A stretch of 64,000 nucleotides of DNA from Quillaja saponaria (taxonomy: Eukaryota; Streptophyta; Magnoliopsida; Fabales; Quillajaceae), in contig CM055612.1 in assembly GCA_029379385.1 (NCBI GenBank), positions 992,001 through 1,056,000 of the forward strand, in the 5' to 3' direction. This document shows, in pieces, positions 48,048 through 60,889 of the stretch (position 1 is the first letter of the stretch; each line of letters opens with the position of its first letter). The position numbers and the translations under genes were made by a program. The notes under the pieces were generated by a model. The model did no database searches and was not told the origin of the DNA. It worked only from the letters and a program-made list of their open reading frames with translations.

Positions 48048-51000
48048 TCAATCTGAAAGTATTTCTTCCAACTCAGGATCTTCAGGGTTCATAGCTTCAT
48101 AATCCAAACCTGTTCCATCGAAGAGACCCTTCTCCAGGTGGCCATTCTGATCTTCATCATCATCCATGTCGGACCATTCTGGTTCATCATCAACATCTGG
48201 GTCATCAATTACATCTCTTTTTATACCAATATCATCCTTCCCATACTTTCTAGGTCCAAAGTCTTTCTTTATTTTGGCCTCAGAATCTTCACATATGCAG
48301 GCAGATGGATTCTCATGAAACTCACCCCTACCTGGTCTCACCTCATTTGGCTCCCCCGTGAAGCCTCTTTGGCGAGTACGGACCCTAGAGGCAAACTCTT
48401 CCCAAGTCATGTTATTTTTGTTTGGAAACAACCGAAAAAGTTTCTTAGCATTTGGACGAATAGTTGGTTTGTGTCCAAAATATCTCCTGCAAGAAACCTC
48501 CATAATGTTAATCATCAACTAAATATAAAATGACAAGTGAAGAGAATAAAACACACATTATATACCTTCGTCCAGCTAATATTTTAGCCATATTGCCATT
48601 GTTGTTGGTTACAAATACATCACTTTCATCACAGACAATGAAGTCAAGCGCTGCCATGCGAGAAGAAAACGAAGAAAATGATTCCAGCTCCTCCTTAGTA
48701 GCTATACTCTCTTTTGAATGGTAGTTAGGAAATAATGCTTTGAGCGGTGCTAATGTTTCTTCCCCTCCGTACACTTCCCCAGATGCCACATAAATGTGAA
48801 CATCACTGCCATACCCCAGAGCCCTCAGCATCAGACCAACTTCTTCTGGGGTCAATGGGCACCTCCCTTGCCTCCTTGCCTTATCAGGATTATTCCTCTG
48901 CAATTCAATATAAAATAAGTTCCAAACATCATATGCCCGCATAGAACCATTTGATCCATGTAATAGAAGCTAATTCAGGTTCCTTAAGATTTAGTACTCA
49001 TGAGTTATATTAGATCTATTCATGATGATCATTATTTTCTGTTAAAGAGGGGAAAGAACATGCCGCGGGTAGGACAGTTGAGATATTTCAAAGATGACTT
49101 ATAGTCTTTTGACATATCTATAACTATTAATTTCACGACCTGTATAGCAAGCTATAGAAGTACCCGAACACTACACGTGCATGAATACAGGTTTTTAATT
49201 TGTACCTCCAAATTGTGAACGGTTTAAAATAGATTAATCCTAGAATTTAACACATAAGGCTTACATGTAGAGTTTTCCATCTCCTCCTTATTGAACCCAG
49301 TTCCTTCATTTCTTTCTTGCCTCCGCCATAATAGCATCCCGAGAATGCAAGCATATCAGGTTCAAACCTGTGAGAAGAAGCATCTGGTTGGATCAAGAAA
49401 CTAGAATGAGTCTTAATGTAATAGTCATTGTTTTCCTCTGCACGCATCCCAATTAATTACTAAAAGGTCCAAGACGTGGACATTAATCCCAGAATTAAAC
49501 ACCAATTTTTGTCATCCAGATCATTCAGATTTGCATACAGTATAACCATATAATCAGGAAAAAAAAATCATAAAACAAAAATTAAACATCATCTGACACA
49601 ATATAACTTCAAATAAGAAATCAAAGTTTACATGCAGACACACACACACACATAGATATAATTATGAGGTCTTCCACTCTCATTCTTATATATATACCAA
49701 GTCGCATTTAAATATTTCTTTTCTCAGAGGAGTCGCACCTACTGCAACCAGTACTCATGAGCCAACAGCTTAGACACCTTCCTTGTATGCAGTCACATAT
49801 TCTGGCCCATGCATAGCCATACATATATTTCAAGCAAATCTGCAATACTCATACATATATCTGAAATATCCATTATATGACAGAGAGCATGAGGTTGAGA
49901 ATTCTATCAATTACGCTGCTTCAAGAACACAATTCAGCACCTCCTTTCAGCATGCCTAGATTTTCGAAATTTCCTTGTCTGAATACATGAAGTTTAAACT
50001 TTAAATAATGAAACCAATCTGTCAATCCCATGTGATAATTATTTTCTGTGGAAATTGGATTGAATTTGTTAAACTTGTAGAGTCCTTGTATGCACATCTC
50101 TGCAGATTGGAGTCTTTTCTGCAGGTTCCACGTTCAGGATGAAGTGAGCTCCACATATATGACAAGCTTCTCCTAGCCATTCTCCTAGCCGATTAGCTTT
50201 CTCATCCCTAATTTTCCCAACCTATTCAAGAACCCAGGAGGCTAGCCAAGCAATAATTCATGGAATTATCTTGTCAGATAAAGCTAACCACATTGCTTAA
50301 GTGTATCTTCCTTAAGATTGGACTAAAAAGGAAACAGAGTTACCCACATTAAGATAGTGGTCTGTATTTTATCCTTTGTTTTACATTACTACAGACCCAT
50401 CAATCCATCACTCTTTTGTCAAAACTACAGTTCTCCACTCAAATGCTCATGCAATTATCTTGTAAGAAATGCAAATAAGCTGAATAGTTATGTTCCTATA
50501 CAAATGATGTCAATACAATTATGATTTTGCGCTAGGCACTTGTCTTTGAACACTGAGTGTAAATTATGCGTGTACATATATCGGCATAAAATTGTTCCAG
50601 ATTAATTGTCAATGTTTACAAGAATGTATTCTGCATATGAGGTAGTTTGTAGATGTGGATCTGTATGGACAGACAGACAGATAGCACTATATTTTAATGA
50701 TAGAGGCCGTAATATTGGTAAGGACAAATTGTTATAACTGACTTAAGTACTTTAATTGAAATAAGTGATAACCAGAAGAGAGGGACCAAAAATGAGTAAT
50801 AATACCTCAAGTGCAGTGTGATATAATGTGTACTTCTCATTCTCATTCGATGGACCAATTTTTCACCCATGGAAAGTATTGGTGCAGTGAATTTTAAAGC
50901 ATGGTAGTTAACTCTGCATCTCAATTTCTGATGATCTGTTTCCAACCTGTTTGAAAGTCTGTAATCAAACTTGGTAAGCTGAACAGCCTGCCAGAGAATG

Positions 51001-53931
51001 GGGCACAATGAGTATCTTCTATGGAATTATAACACAGAATATTTAATAGACACACACATGCAGAAAAAAGTGATTATGAATTAAGTCTAATCTAACATAT
51101 ATAAATATAAGAGACAAAAGTGTATATGTTTAAATCAAATCTGAGGTATTACATGAATAAAATAATTTGTAGCAAACAAAATCAAATATCACAAAAAGTC
51201 CATGAAAAGAAAATAGAAAAATGCCAAAGCAAATGAAAGAGACTCTGATACAATAATGTAAGCAGAAATATGGTAAAATAATCAACAGTCTAACATATTC
51301 AGAAGCCAATCTTTTGGCAGAAGTATTCCTCAGAGGAACAAGAATCATTGCACTAAAGGTACAAAAGCATGCTCTCATAACAACCAAACTTCTTCAAAAA
51401 AAGAAAAAAGAAAAAGAAAAAAAGGAGTGTGTGTTTCTGATGTTGAATCTATCATGCATGTCAAGGAGCACTAGTAGAAAAAAAAAATTTAAAACAAGGA
51501 ACACGATTGTATTTGCTAACCTAGAACGACTGTAAGGGAGAATGGGGGGCACGGATGGGGAAACATATAAAAAATGATCCAAATAATATTTTTTTAAGCC
51601 TGTCCCTAGGTTGCAAAATTTCACATCTTACAGGTAAAAAAACAACAATTAAACTGAGTGAAACTTTTGCAAGTTCAAAGAGAGCATATAATGAGTAAAC
51701 CATACATTGGCAGCAGAAAAAAAAGGGTAAGGAAATTGGCAGACTTACATGCCTTTTCAAAAGAACAGGTAGTACACGATTTTGATAACATCTTTCACTA
51801 CACTTTCTTGGCACACGCATAGTATATGGAGTTAATGGCTTCCCTCCTTTCCCTCCCTTTCTGGGGAGCTGCTTGATGATTTTGACATCTTCTGACAGAT
51901 ATGATATAAACCGATCAACATCAAAGATCTCTGAGAAGTTACTGCATAAAGCAAAGCAGAAAAGATAGTAATTTCATTTTGTGACATATATATGCACTTG
52001 AGTCGTAGACATCTATAATACTCTAGAAATTGGGCATCTAAACAATTTACAACAATCAAGCTACACATAAAGGTGAGAGACTCCATACCTAGCATCCTTC
52101 CAGAAAAGATTTTTGGTCCAACTTCGGTACAACAAGAGTAGCATTCAGTATACGGGCAGCAACAACAGCATCTGTAATCTAACAGTGATAGATAGTTTAG
52201 ATTGTCAGTAACAGCAGGAAAATTAAGATATCTTGCAATCTAGAACAATATGTATCAGTAATCATTCACTGTACACTGTCAGTATTAAAAGGACAGTTTC
52301 CACTGGTTTTCAAATAATTCAGGCATTACAGAAGATTTTAGAAACAAGCTTCTACACTTATCTAATTCCTAGAATAATCAAAGAGGAAAGAGAAAAAAGG
52401 TAATGACTAGAAAAATAACGCTTTGAGCTGCATATATCTCATGAAGACGTGGAAAAAGTACTATTCATAAAGTGTTAAACTCAGTATAAAAACCAAATAT
52501 AAATCCAAAATAATAAATAGTATCTTTAAAAAATAAAAAAAAATTCTATGCACCAGGAAGATCCAGCCAATGTTTGCTGACACTGGTAATTACAAAGTTG
52601 AGTAGCTTCCAATATATACAGGCTTATATTAAGGATACAAGGTCTCACAGTGATAGAACGCTTCAATATAATATTGGCAGACAGCATATGCATTAGAAAG
52701 CATGATATCAGGGTATCTAAAGAGTAAGCAACAGATTTTGGCTTCCAAAAGAGTAGTAACAGAAAACTGAAAAACCAGGGTTCCGAAAGTTTCTTGTTTT
52801 GAAACATCAGGCCATTCTTAAGCAGGAGAAAGGAACAAAAGTATGTCACTTACTCTTAACTTGGTAAACAGACAAGTGCGTTAATATGTAGTTTGAATCT
52901 TCAAAATATAGCTCCGTTATCTTTCAATGCTACATTAATTTCACAATATTTTAATTTTGAACATATGATTCACCACAAGCACGCTTTGTTTCTTATTAAT
53001 TTTTCACAAATCCAGAAAGTTACCCCAGTCCTTTGTTGATTCAAGCCTCCACTGGTTACAATCAGCAAGTATCGATTAGGTTCTGTAACTGCCTCAGCTT
53101 CTGCAATATAAACAGCATATTTTTATCAGAATAATATTAATTCTGAGCAATTAGAAGCCTAAGAAACAGATTGCTTAACAGAATAAAATTGAATATAACT
53201 CTTAGTTAACGGACAGGTTCATAATATGTATATAAGCTCCAAAACCCTAAGTACCACTTGAGCGAGCTAAAACCATCAATGTTTTCCAAATTTGAAACCA
53301 GAAAAAGATTCCTATAGTGGAAGTCTATGCACAATTAATAGACAAATTGCAATGAGATACGCACTTTGAAACTTCTTGCTTGCATTGCTGCATCCATGGA
53401 ATAACCAATAGTTTCTTGAACTCCAAAGATCACGATCCGATGTACCTCCATCGGCCTGTTTATTAAAAATTAGAGAAATGAAACGAAATCACAATTAGCA
53501 AACTAAGATCCCGGAGCAGAGCTGCTATTCACTTTGCAAACGCAATCATTTAATCAGTTTCTCAAATAAATAAACCCTAACAGGAACACGAAGTACAGGT
53601 TCTCCAATTGCACCATCGGCGCCAGCGATAAACTAAACACAAATTCCAATCGAAACAGATCAGGAATTTATTCATTCATTACTAAACTTATTATGTCAGT
53701 TTGAGAGAGGGAGAGAGTACCGAGGATTTAAAGCGCTTGTAGGGACGGTGATCAGTATCCACGGGAGAAGGAGCGAGAAAGGAAAGGAGAGTAAAGAGAA
53801 TGAGAATGGCGGCGGAAATGGCAGAAATGACCGGAATCATAAGCCCGGAAACGTTGGTAATAGTGATGGCGCCGCCGTTGAAACGGCATTGGTCTGAGAT
53901 TGGTTCTAGCTTTACTGGTGAAGTTGAGCAT
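48048..53931 (-). CDS. Plant O-fucosyltransferase family protein (GDP-fucose O-FucT, DUF246)
   Basis: Predicted Golgi type II glycosyltransferase. Nine exons on the minus strand: 53721-53931, 53365-53455, 53024-53100, 52089-52178, 51749-51941, 50806-50987, 49265-49367, 48566-48897, 48048-48486; expected 571 residues. The N-terminus is basic (FQRRRHHYYQRFR) followed by one membrane anchor (about 31-52, MIPVISAISAAILILFTLLS). Family blocks follow in order: RYLLIVTSGGLNQQRTGITD, VQLTKFDYRLSNRLE, THYITLHLRFEPDMLAFSGC, RCPLTPEEVGLMLRALGY, and FIVCDESDVFVTNNNGNMAK. The tail is very acidic (SDMDDDEDQNG). Two extra bases: CCC at 53844-53846 in exon 1 (otherwise the basic and membrane parts are in different frames) and AAAA at 52104-52107 in exon 4 (expected SFWKDAS). 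The start at 53931 is my choice for the frame reaching the anchor. Confidence 0.87.
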
Positions 53932-54470
53932 TGGCTCTTTCCTGGTCTATATCTTCTAAGGAGAGCGAGCAAAGTATCCAAGAGAGGACACGGAAGACCA
54001 ATTTCTGTTCCTTTCTTGGAAGAATTTTCAAACGAGGCTATGAATCCAACAATGCGAAGAGCCTTTATGGAAGAAAGAAGACGACAATGACAGAGAGTTG
54101 TTTCATGATAGCGCACCTGCCAGAAATGACTGACTGGCAATTCGACGGAAGACTAGACAAACGTAAAAGAGCCCAGTCGAAGTCTGGGCTGGCGCCCCCT
54201 GTCTTCTTACAAGTTTCTCGGTGGTGAACTCCAGCTACCGTGGCTTTCCTATCCCTTTTACTCACTTTTTCATCGTGGGTTTTATTGAGCCGGTAAATGT
54301 TCACCGATTTACAAGCTGTCTTGCTCTTCCAGATAAATTGAACGGTCATTTTACTCTTTACCCAAAAAGGAAAAGATCTTTCACGAAAATATTAGATTAT
54401 GTTTTAGAAAATAAAAATTAAAGCAGTTATGTCTATTGAGTAATTACAAATTCTCACTTTTTCAAGAACG

Positions 54471-55323
54471 AGTGCTGTTCTAGGTATATGAGCCGTCCAT
54501 TTTATTGTAAAGAAGATCAATGGTCTAAAACTAGCCACGTCATCATTCCCTCTTCATTTCATAAAAACTCACCGTTTTACAACCTCTAAAGTTTAAATTC
54601 TTCCCCTTTCTTCTCTCTCAGCTCCTCTCTCTGCTTTTGCAGAGCAACAATGGCGCCACCAACCCTTTTCAGTTACTTGTTTTAGTTTCTTTTCTTTAAT
54701 TCTTCATTTATGGGTTGTACACAAAGATTTTATAAACCCAGGTTTAAAAAAAGAAAAATACAGTTTTGGTCCCTCACTGCAGCAACCAAAATTGGGACTT
54801 TAGAACAGAACTAGGAAATGTAGCCTCTCAGTCCCTCCACTCCATTTTTCTCTATTTCTTCTTTATTTATTTAATTGCATTATTTTTGCTTTCAATTATG
54901 GGTTTTAAGAGGCTAAAAAATGTTTGCATAAGTAGAAGAATGGGAGGCGCCATTGTTTATATTTTTTTGCTTCAAGGGAGGCGCCATCGTTGCCCTACAA
55001 GAACGGCGAGCGCAGTGAGGGAGAGAAAAAGAGGACCCAGATCCAGATCCTATGTAGGAAAAGAATTTGGTAACGAGAGAGACAGATATAGCAAATTTTT
55101 TTTTCAAAATTTGAATCAGTTTTCAAATTAGATAGTAGATACATTTTAGGGAGAATTGGTGTGTCTCTATTATTTGGATTCAAATCCGAGAAAAAAGAGA
55201 AGAGTTTTTAGAGGTTGTAAAATGGAGAGCTGTATGAAATGGGAAGGAAGGCTGAAGTGGCTAGTTGTAGACCTTGATTTGCTTTACAATGAAACGGGCG
55301 GCTCGTATTCCTGGAACAGCACT
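54471..55323. mobile_element. 853-bp TIR element with ~150-bp inverted ends (MULE-like candidate)
   Basis: The left end AGTGCTGTTCTAGGTATATG and the right end (complement of ATTCCTGGAACAGCACT) pair, and the match continues inwards: GAGCCGTCC, TTGTAAAGAAGATCAATGG versus its right-arm mate, CTAGCCAC, and TTTTACAACCTCTAAA versus TTTAGAGGTTGTAAAA. Inner sequence also mirrors (AACAATGGCGCC at 54646 and GGCGCCATTGTT at 54946). Long TIRs without a transposase suggest a non-autonomous Mutator-like element. No 9-base target duplication is visible at the chosen ends, so the exact ends may be off. Confidence 0.7.
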
Positions 55324-55594
55324 TGGTAGGTTGCATGAGAGGATTAACAAAATCAAACCCAGCATGTAACTCTAATTACACATTTGGAACCAAAAAAATA
55401 ATAATAATTCAGTTTATTTAAAATCAACTTCACACTTTTTTGTGCATGTAAAAAAATAAATTGGTATATAATTTAAATAAAATTGATTTTTAAGTAGAAT
55501 CTTTATTTTATAAAATTCATTTACAAATTAGTTGTTGTTCTTAAATAACCGATTTTATTCTTACTATAATATTTATCCTATATTTTTAACATAA

Positions 55595-55960
55595 CTAAGG
55601 GCCAGTTTTGTTTATCATTTAAAAATTAATATTTTGAATAATTAATTTTAGTATAATCTGTTTTATGTTTGGTTACTTGTTCAAGAAAAAAATATTTTGA
55701 ATTATAATGATATTAAAAAAAATATTAGAGCATTTTTGTCAAAAAATAATATAAAAATTTTATCTTGTACTTTACTATAAATGTGTTATGAAAAAAAATT
55801 ATATATGAGTAACTTCTAAAAGATATGATAAAATTACATTAGACATTTAACTAAAAGTGATTTTCAGTTTTAACAAAATCTGTTATTATACAAATTAAAA
55901 ATAATTTTCAAGCTCCAAATACCAAACATATTTTCAAAACACAAAACTAAACTGCACTAA
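55595..55960. mobile_element. Probable hAT-type MITE
   Basis: AT-rich block beginning AGGGCCAGTTTTGTTTATCA and ending around AAACACAAAACTAAACTGCA, imperfect inverted ends with ATGTTTGGTTACTTGT and CCAAATACCAAACATA subterminally. No coding content. Confidence 0.45.
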
Positions 55961-56702
55961 ATCGACTAATAGCCACATTCTTTGATATCTCTCTCATATG
56001 GTCACACGTTCAATTTTAAGGCTCTTCCTCTCAACTTTTCATATTTTTCAGTTGACCAAATATACTCTTTTATTTATTTGTTAGTTCAAATGATAATTTT
56101 AATTTTAAAAATTGAGGATAATCTTAAAAATTTATAAATTTGAACAAATTGAATTGTGAAATTCACTTTAACTAAAATAAATTTAATTTGGTATCACCAA
56201 AAACTTAGTTAAAACAGTTAGTATCTATTTTTCACCCCCTAATACTGAGTTCCACTCTCAATGTACCAAGACAAAATTTTAATTTTGTTTGAACACATTA
56301 TTACAGTTAGGTATTGTTAATTTATTTTGAGTAATGTTATATGTAGACAGTTTTCTCACACAACACTCTTATACTTAAATAAAGTTATAAAAATAATTAT
56401 AAATTTTTCATAAATAATTAATAATTCATGATGAGAATTTATCATTTACTTTTCAAAAATTTGTCGCTAGTTATTATGAATTTATTTATGTAGCATTAGT
56501 GTTGATTTTATTTTTCCGCAAACACTCTCCCAAAAAGGAAAAAGAAAAAACAATGTAATGGAGTAATGGGTATTTCACACCTGCAAAGTACGAAAACCCT
56601 CATCCTCTTTGGTAGCCCTTGGGAACTCCCAAGCCCAAACCGTGACAGTCACAACGTTGAAACGCTGCTTTGCCTCTCACTCTCCCTGTTATTGTTCCTG
56701 GC

Positions 56703-56719
56703 TCTCTCTCTCTCTCTCT
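56703..56719. repeat. (CT)n microsatellite in the DUF760 gene leader
   Basis: Pyrimidine CT run just upstream of the start region of the DUF760 gene, a common position for such runs in plant core promoters and 5' leaders. Confidence 0.8.
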
Positions 56720-56741
56720 TCGTATTCATACTCTCTCGTTA

Positions 56742-56765
56742 ATGGCAGCAATTCAAAAAGAGTGA
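56742..56765 (+). promoter_or_regulatory. In-frame 7-residue uORF upstream of the DUF760 gene
   Basis: ATG GCA GCA ATT CAA AAA GAG TGA lies in the same frame as, and 57 bases upstream of, the main ATG at 56823. Only its stop separates it from the main frame, so it could be a uORF or, less likely, the original start cut off by a mutation. Confidence 0.4.
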
Positions 56766-56822
56766 CATTTAAGGTTGATTTCAGTTAACCCAATATACTT
56801 CTCATTTGTCCGAAAAGCTGTG

Positions 56823-59800
56823 ATGTATTCGTTGACAGTGAAATCTTCCTTTTTACCTCAATTTTTTTCTTCTTCATCTTCTTCATCGTCATCAACCACT
56901 CTAGCATCGTTTCGTGCTCTTAGGCGCTCTTCGATTAGCTTTCCCAGAAAGTTGAAGAACAAAAGAAGTATTGGTTTGAGAGTTCAAGCTTATGATTCCT
57001 GCAAGAACGACAATTCCACCGGTTCTGGAGACTCCAAGCCTCCAAATGGCACTCTGGTACCTCTACGCCTGTGCCTTTGCCACAATTATACTTACTTCTA
57101 TTTCACTATATCCGTACGTTATATGATTCCCATATTCCATATGCTCCAGATACGTTGATACTGTGTTTGTTTCCCTTATAGAAGAAGAACTCTAATTGTG
57201 ATACTGCTAGTAAAGCTGATGTTTTTTGTCATCTTTTTCCAATTTCGCTGAAGAAGATATGCACATGCTGACACGGGTTCGCCCTGTTGTGAGCATAAGG
57301 CCTGGGGCTTACCTCCAAATATAGTCTATCATATTTCTGTTCCAATTTATCCTCATTATTTTCTCGAACTAAATATTTGACAGTACCCAATGAGAGGTAG
57401 TTGTAGCAATGACTGCTGTAGCATTATGTGACTAAATTTTTTGAGCCCGGCAATAGGTGTTAATTTACCTGCCGTATACTTTTGAAGATGAAAATTTTAA
57501 TTGCATTGATGTAGTCATATATTGATCTGTGCCTGATGTTCCATCTTGAAATCAACAGCCAAAGAGCAGGAGAGAAATCTTACTGGAATATGTGAAGAAT
57601 GTCCAGCCAGAATTTATGGAATTATTTGTGAAACGGGCACCCCAACAGGTACAATCTTCCCTTACTATGATGCTAATGCGTTCATATTACTGCATCCTTG
57701 CTACTTGATCACCCTGGATAGTGGCTTTAGTTTTAAGCCCCTTATATATCAGTGAATGCAACTTCTCATGGTTACTTAGGTGGTGGATGCAATGCGCCAA
57801 ACAGTGACCAATATGCTTGGAACACTACCCCCACAATTTTTTGCAGTGACAGTAACCACGGTAAGTTCTAGAGATTCAATGTGCTTATATTATTGTTATT
57901 AGAATATCATTATAAATAGGCAATAATAAGGTTATGATGATTTTGTGGCCTCGTATAGTTTGCTGTGCACCGAGTGGTGGACCTGCAATTTTTTTATATT
58001 GTTATGGACACTTCACTTGGCCCTGATGTAAATGGTCAGATATTAATTTTCCATCTTATGTCAAAACTGTTATTCTATCCCCAGTATGCTGTGGAGTGTT
58101 GACTGTAAATGTTTTAGAGAATTACAAAAAACAGCATTTAGAAAAAAATCAAGTCATTTTATTCACCATTGCCACCACTTTTTCTTTTTTCTTTTTCCTT
58201 TTAGGTCAATGTCGTCCACAATGCAACTATTTCTCCCTGAGGGAAGTTCAATAGCAGTTTCAGTCATTTAGTTTTCTCTAATCATGTGTTTTGCACATGC
58301 TCAATCTTTTGGAAGTATTAACTATCTATTCCATGGGCTAATGAGTTTCCTGTGGAGAAAAAAAAAACCAATACCTTTTGGAGCATGAGGTGGCGAAGTG
58401 ATTTGAGCCATAGGGAGGGGGTCTCCAGAATATCTTCCCTTCTATTTTTATTTTAACTTACATGTCGTACTTACTTTGGTGGGATCACTTGCTTCTTTTG
58501 ATTTAGGTAGCCGAAAATCTTGCACAGCTTATGTACAGTGTCATGATGACCGGATACATGTTCAAGAATGCACAATACCGCTTGGACCTTCAACAAAGTT
58601 TGGAGCAGGTTGCACTTCCTGAGGTGCAAGACAAAAAGGTAAATCCCTTCTTTTTCCCTAAAATTTGTTTGTGAGGTTACTATGGTAGTTTATCACCCCT
58701 CCGTCAGCAAAATCTCAGGGAAATAATTGATACTTATGAGATGTGGGGCACTGACATGTTTTGATATGGAGTGGATGTTTTTTATATAAAGTGGGAAATC
58801 ACTTGACGTTAGCTTTATGTAAATCAATCAGCCATTTAAGTATTCATATTTCGCTTTCTTTTCTGTTTCTTGTCCATGACAATGGCCGATGTGTGAAAAT
58901 ATAGTTGTTTTATGAATAATTCTATCACCTCAAGCAAGCTTGGAGCTAACTGTCTTACTATGCTTCTTGCTTATATGATGCTCTTTTATTGAACAAGTGT
59001 TCTCCCAGACTCGGTTCATTAAGATGAAAAGTGCTGGGGTTTTAGTTCTTCTGCCAAGGTTTCGAAGAGATGCCTATAAATTGGACAATAAATTGGCTTG
59101 TCTACTCAGCAGCAGATGTGGTTTGTTAACTTCCTGGTTGTTTATACCTGAGTTCTTGTAATCAAGATCTTGATTAGAAGTTTGTGGTTCTTCAAATTTG
59201 TATCAAGATCTAGTACACGGATTTTGCAAACATGTTGAAACTTTTGTACAATGGCAATGAAGAAGCCTTTTATTTACTAATAGATATTCATTTCCTGTGA
59301 TGTTGTCCATAATTGAAGCCAAGTATTTTTGCACTGGTCACACCGTCTTCATCTACAAGATACTTGGCAATTTTTCATTAACTATGTCTTTCTTAGAACT
59401 TCGGCCATAAGATTTATTAACAAGAAAATAATCTAACTGACGTTGTTCCAATTCTTTTAAATTTATTTTGGTAGTGGTTGTTCCCTATTACTTTTTGGTA
59501 TATTTGTGACACATTTTAAGTGGGTAATTCTTCAACCTTAGCTCAGATAATCTTTAATTTTTTGCTGCAGGATGTGCCAGATTATGCGCCTGGGACACAG
59601 AAGAATGTTTCAGGTGAAGTTATTCGATGGAATAATATTTCTGGACCTGAGAGATTAGATGCTAAAAAGTACATCGAATTACTTGAAGCAGAGATTGAGG
59701 ACCTGAATCGTCAAGTTGGTAGAAAATCTGGTAATGGACAAAATGAACTATTGGAATATCTTAAATCTCTGGAGCCCCAAAATTTGAAGGCAAGGCTTGC

Positions 59801-60886
59801 TCTCCCTTACCTTTTATTGGCTAGATGCACTTAATGACTGAGTAGTTGAGCATAAAAGTTACTATTTCTGATTCACATTGTAGCAATGATTGGAAGAATT
59901 TTGAGCAATATGGGATGGTGAAATTAGTTTCTCTACTTTGTAATAACTACATCAAATTGAACTGTCTAAAACAGTTTTTGTTGATAGTAAGATATTGTTG
60001 GCTGCCTATTGCCTACAAGAGTAGCTACATTACATAATGTGAATATTTCATTTGATAAGCGATTGAACTCTCTAACCTCTATGCATAAAATCATCATGTA
60101 CCAACTATATGACTAATGCTCCATATGATTTATAATAAGTAATATGGAATTCTGTTTTGTAGGACTTGACAAGTAGTGCTGGAGAGGATGTTATACTTTC
60201 TATGAATACATTCATAAAGCGCCTATTAGCTGTTTCAGATCCTGGCCAAATGAAGGTTTGCCTTTGTAGTTTGCTTTAAGGGTTAGGTTTATTTAGAACA
60301 GCACTAGCAGAGTTGCTGAAGAATGCACATATTGACCGTAACATCATTAAAAGGGGCTTTCCAGATGATTGGTTAGATGTTACTATAAATTAGAGTGGAT
60401 TCAGCATCTTGAAATCCTGGTTAGCCAAGAAAAAAATGAAAACATCTTGATTCCCGGCCCATAGTTTATTTGAATTTTATAACATGAACTGATTGTGAAT
60501 GTATACAATGCAAAATAATTAGGTCTATGTTTTTTCCCTCATGGTATCAGCTGATAATTTTGTCATCCGAGTCAAGCTGACCAAAAAAAAAAAAAGTATA
60601 AGGGCTTTGCATGTCGCCTTCAAAATAAGATTTCCTTCCAGTTATCTACATCGCATATAATTCTTTTGGTTGATACATTTGGCATGTGTTTAACCTCCTT
60701 CAACCGTGATGTTTGTTGTTACAGACAAGTGTGACAGAGACAAGTGCGCCTGAACTTGCCAAACTGCTTTATTGGCTGATGGTGGTAGGGTACAGCATTC
60801 GCAACATTGAAGTTCGCTATGATATGGAACGAGTACTTGGCACTCCTCCAAAGCTTGCAGAATTACCTCCAGGGGAAAATGTATAA
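56823..60886 (+). CDS. DUF760 chloroplast protein, UV-B-induced At3g17800-like
   Basis: Exons 56823-57056, 57559-57648, 57780-57860, 58507-58638, 59571-59789, 60163-60255 and 60725-60886 join in phase to 336 residues with no indel. Residues 1-60 are a Ser-rich, basic chloroplast transit peptide (SSFLPQFFSSSSSSSS and FRALRRSSISFPRKLKNKRS). Two DUF760-type helical blocks follow: about 85-170 (LEYVKNVQPEFMELFVKRAP, MYSVMMTGYMFKNAQYRLDL) and about 235-320 (LLYWLMVVGYSIRNIEVRYD). The protein ends KLAELPPGENV. The family is plastid-localised, with one Arabidopsis member named for UV-B induction; its biochemical role is unknown to me. The intron after 59789 starts GCAAGG, a GC-AG intron. I use the ATG at 56823; the frame is open upstream to the stop at 56763-56765 but has no ATG. 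Confidence 0.85.
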
Positions 60887-60889
60887 GTT

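Noticed and set aside
53800..54090. Plus-strand 96-residue frame starting MRMAAEMAEM
   Set aside because: It is antisense to exon 1 of the O-fucosyltransferase gene, whose basic tail and membrane anchor explain the sequence.
53932..54140. N-terminal extension of the O-fucosyltransferase from an ATG at 54140
   Set aside because: That frame reaches the anchor only because of the extra base at 53844-53846; the basic tail from 53931 fits a type II protein better.
54462..55332. 9-base target duplication typical of Mutator elements
   Set aside because: The bases next to the chosen ends (TCAAGAACG and TGGTAGGTT) do not match, so the superfamily call stays tentative.
56775..56822. Extended N-terminus MISVNPIYFS for the DUF760 protein
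   Set aside because: The first codon of that extension is TTG; the first ATG in the open frame is at 56823 and gives a good transit peptide.
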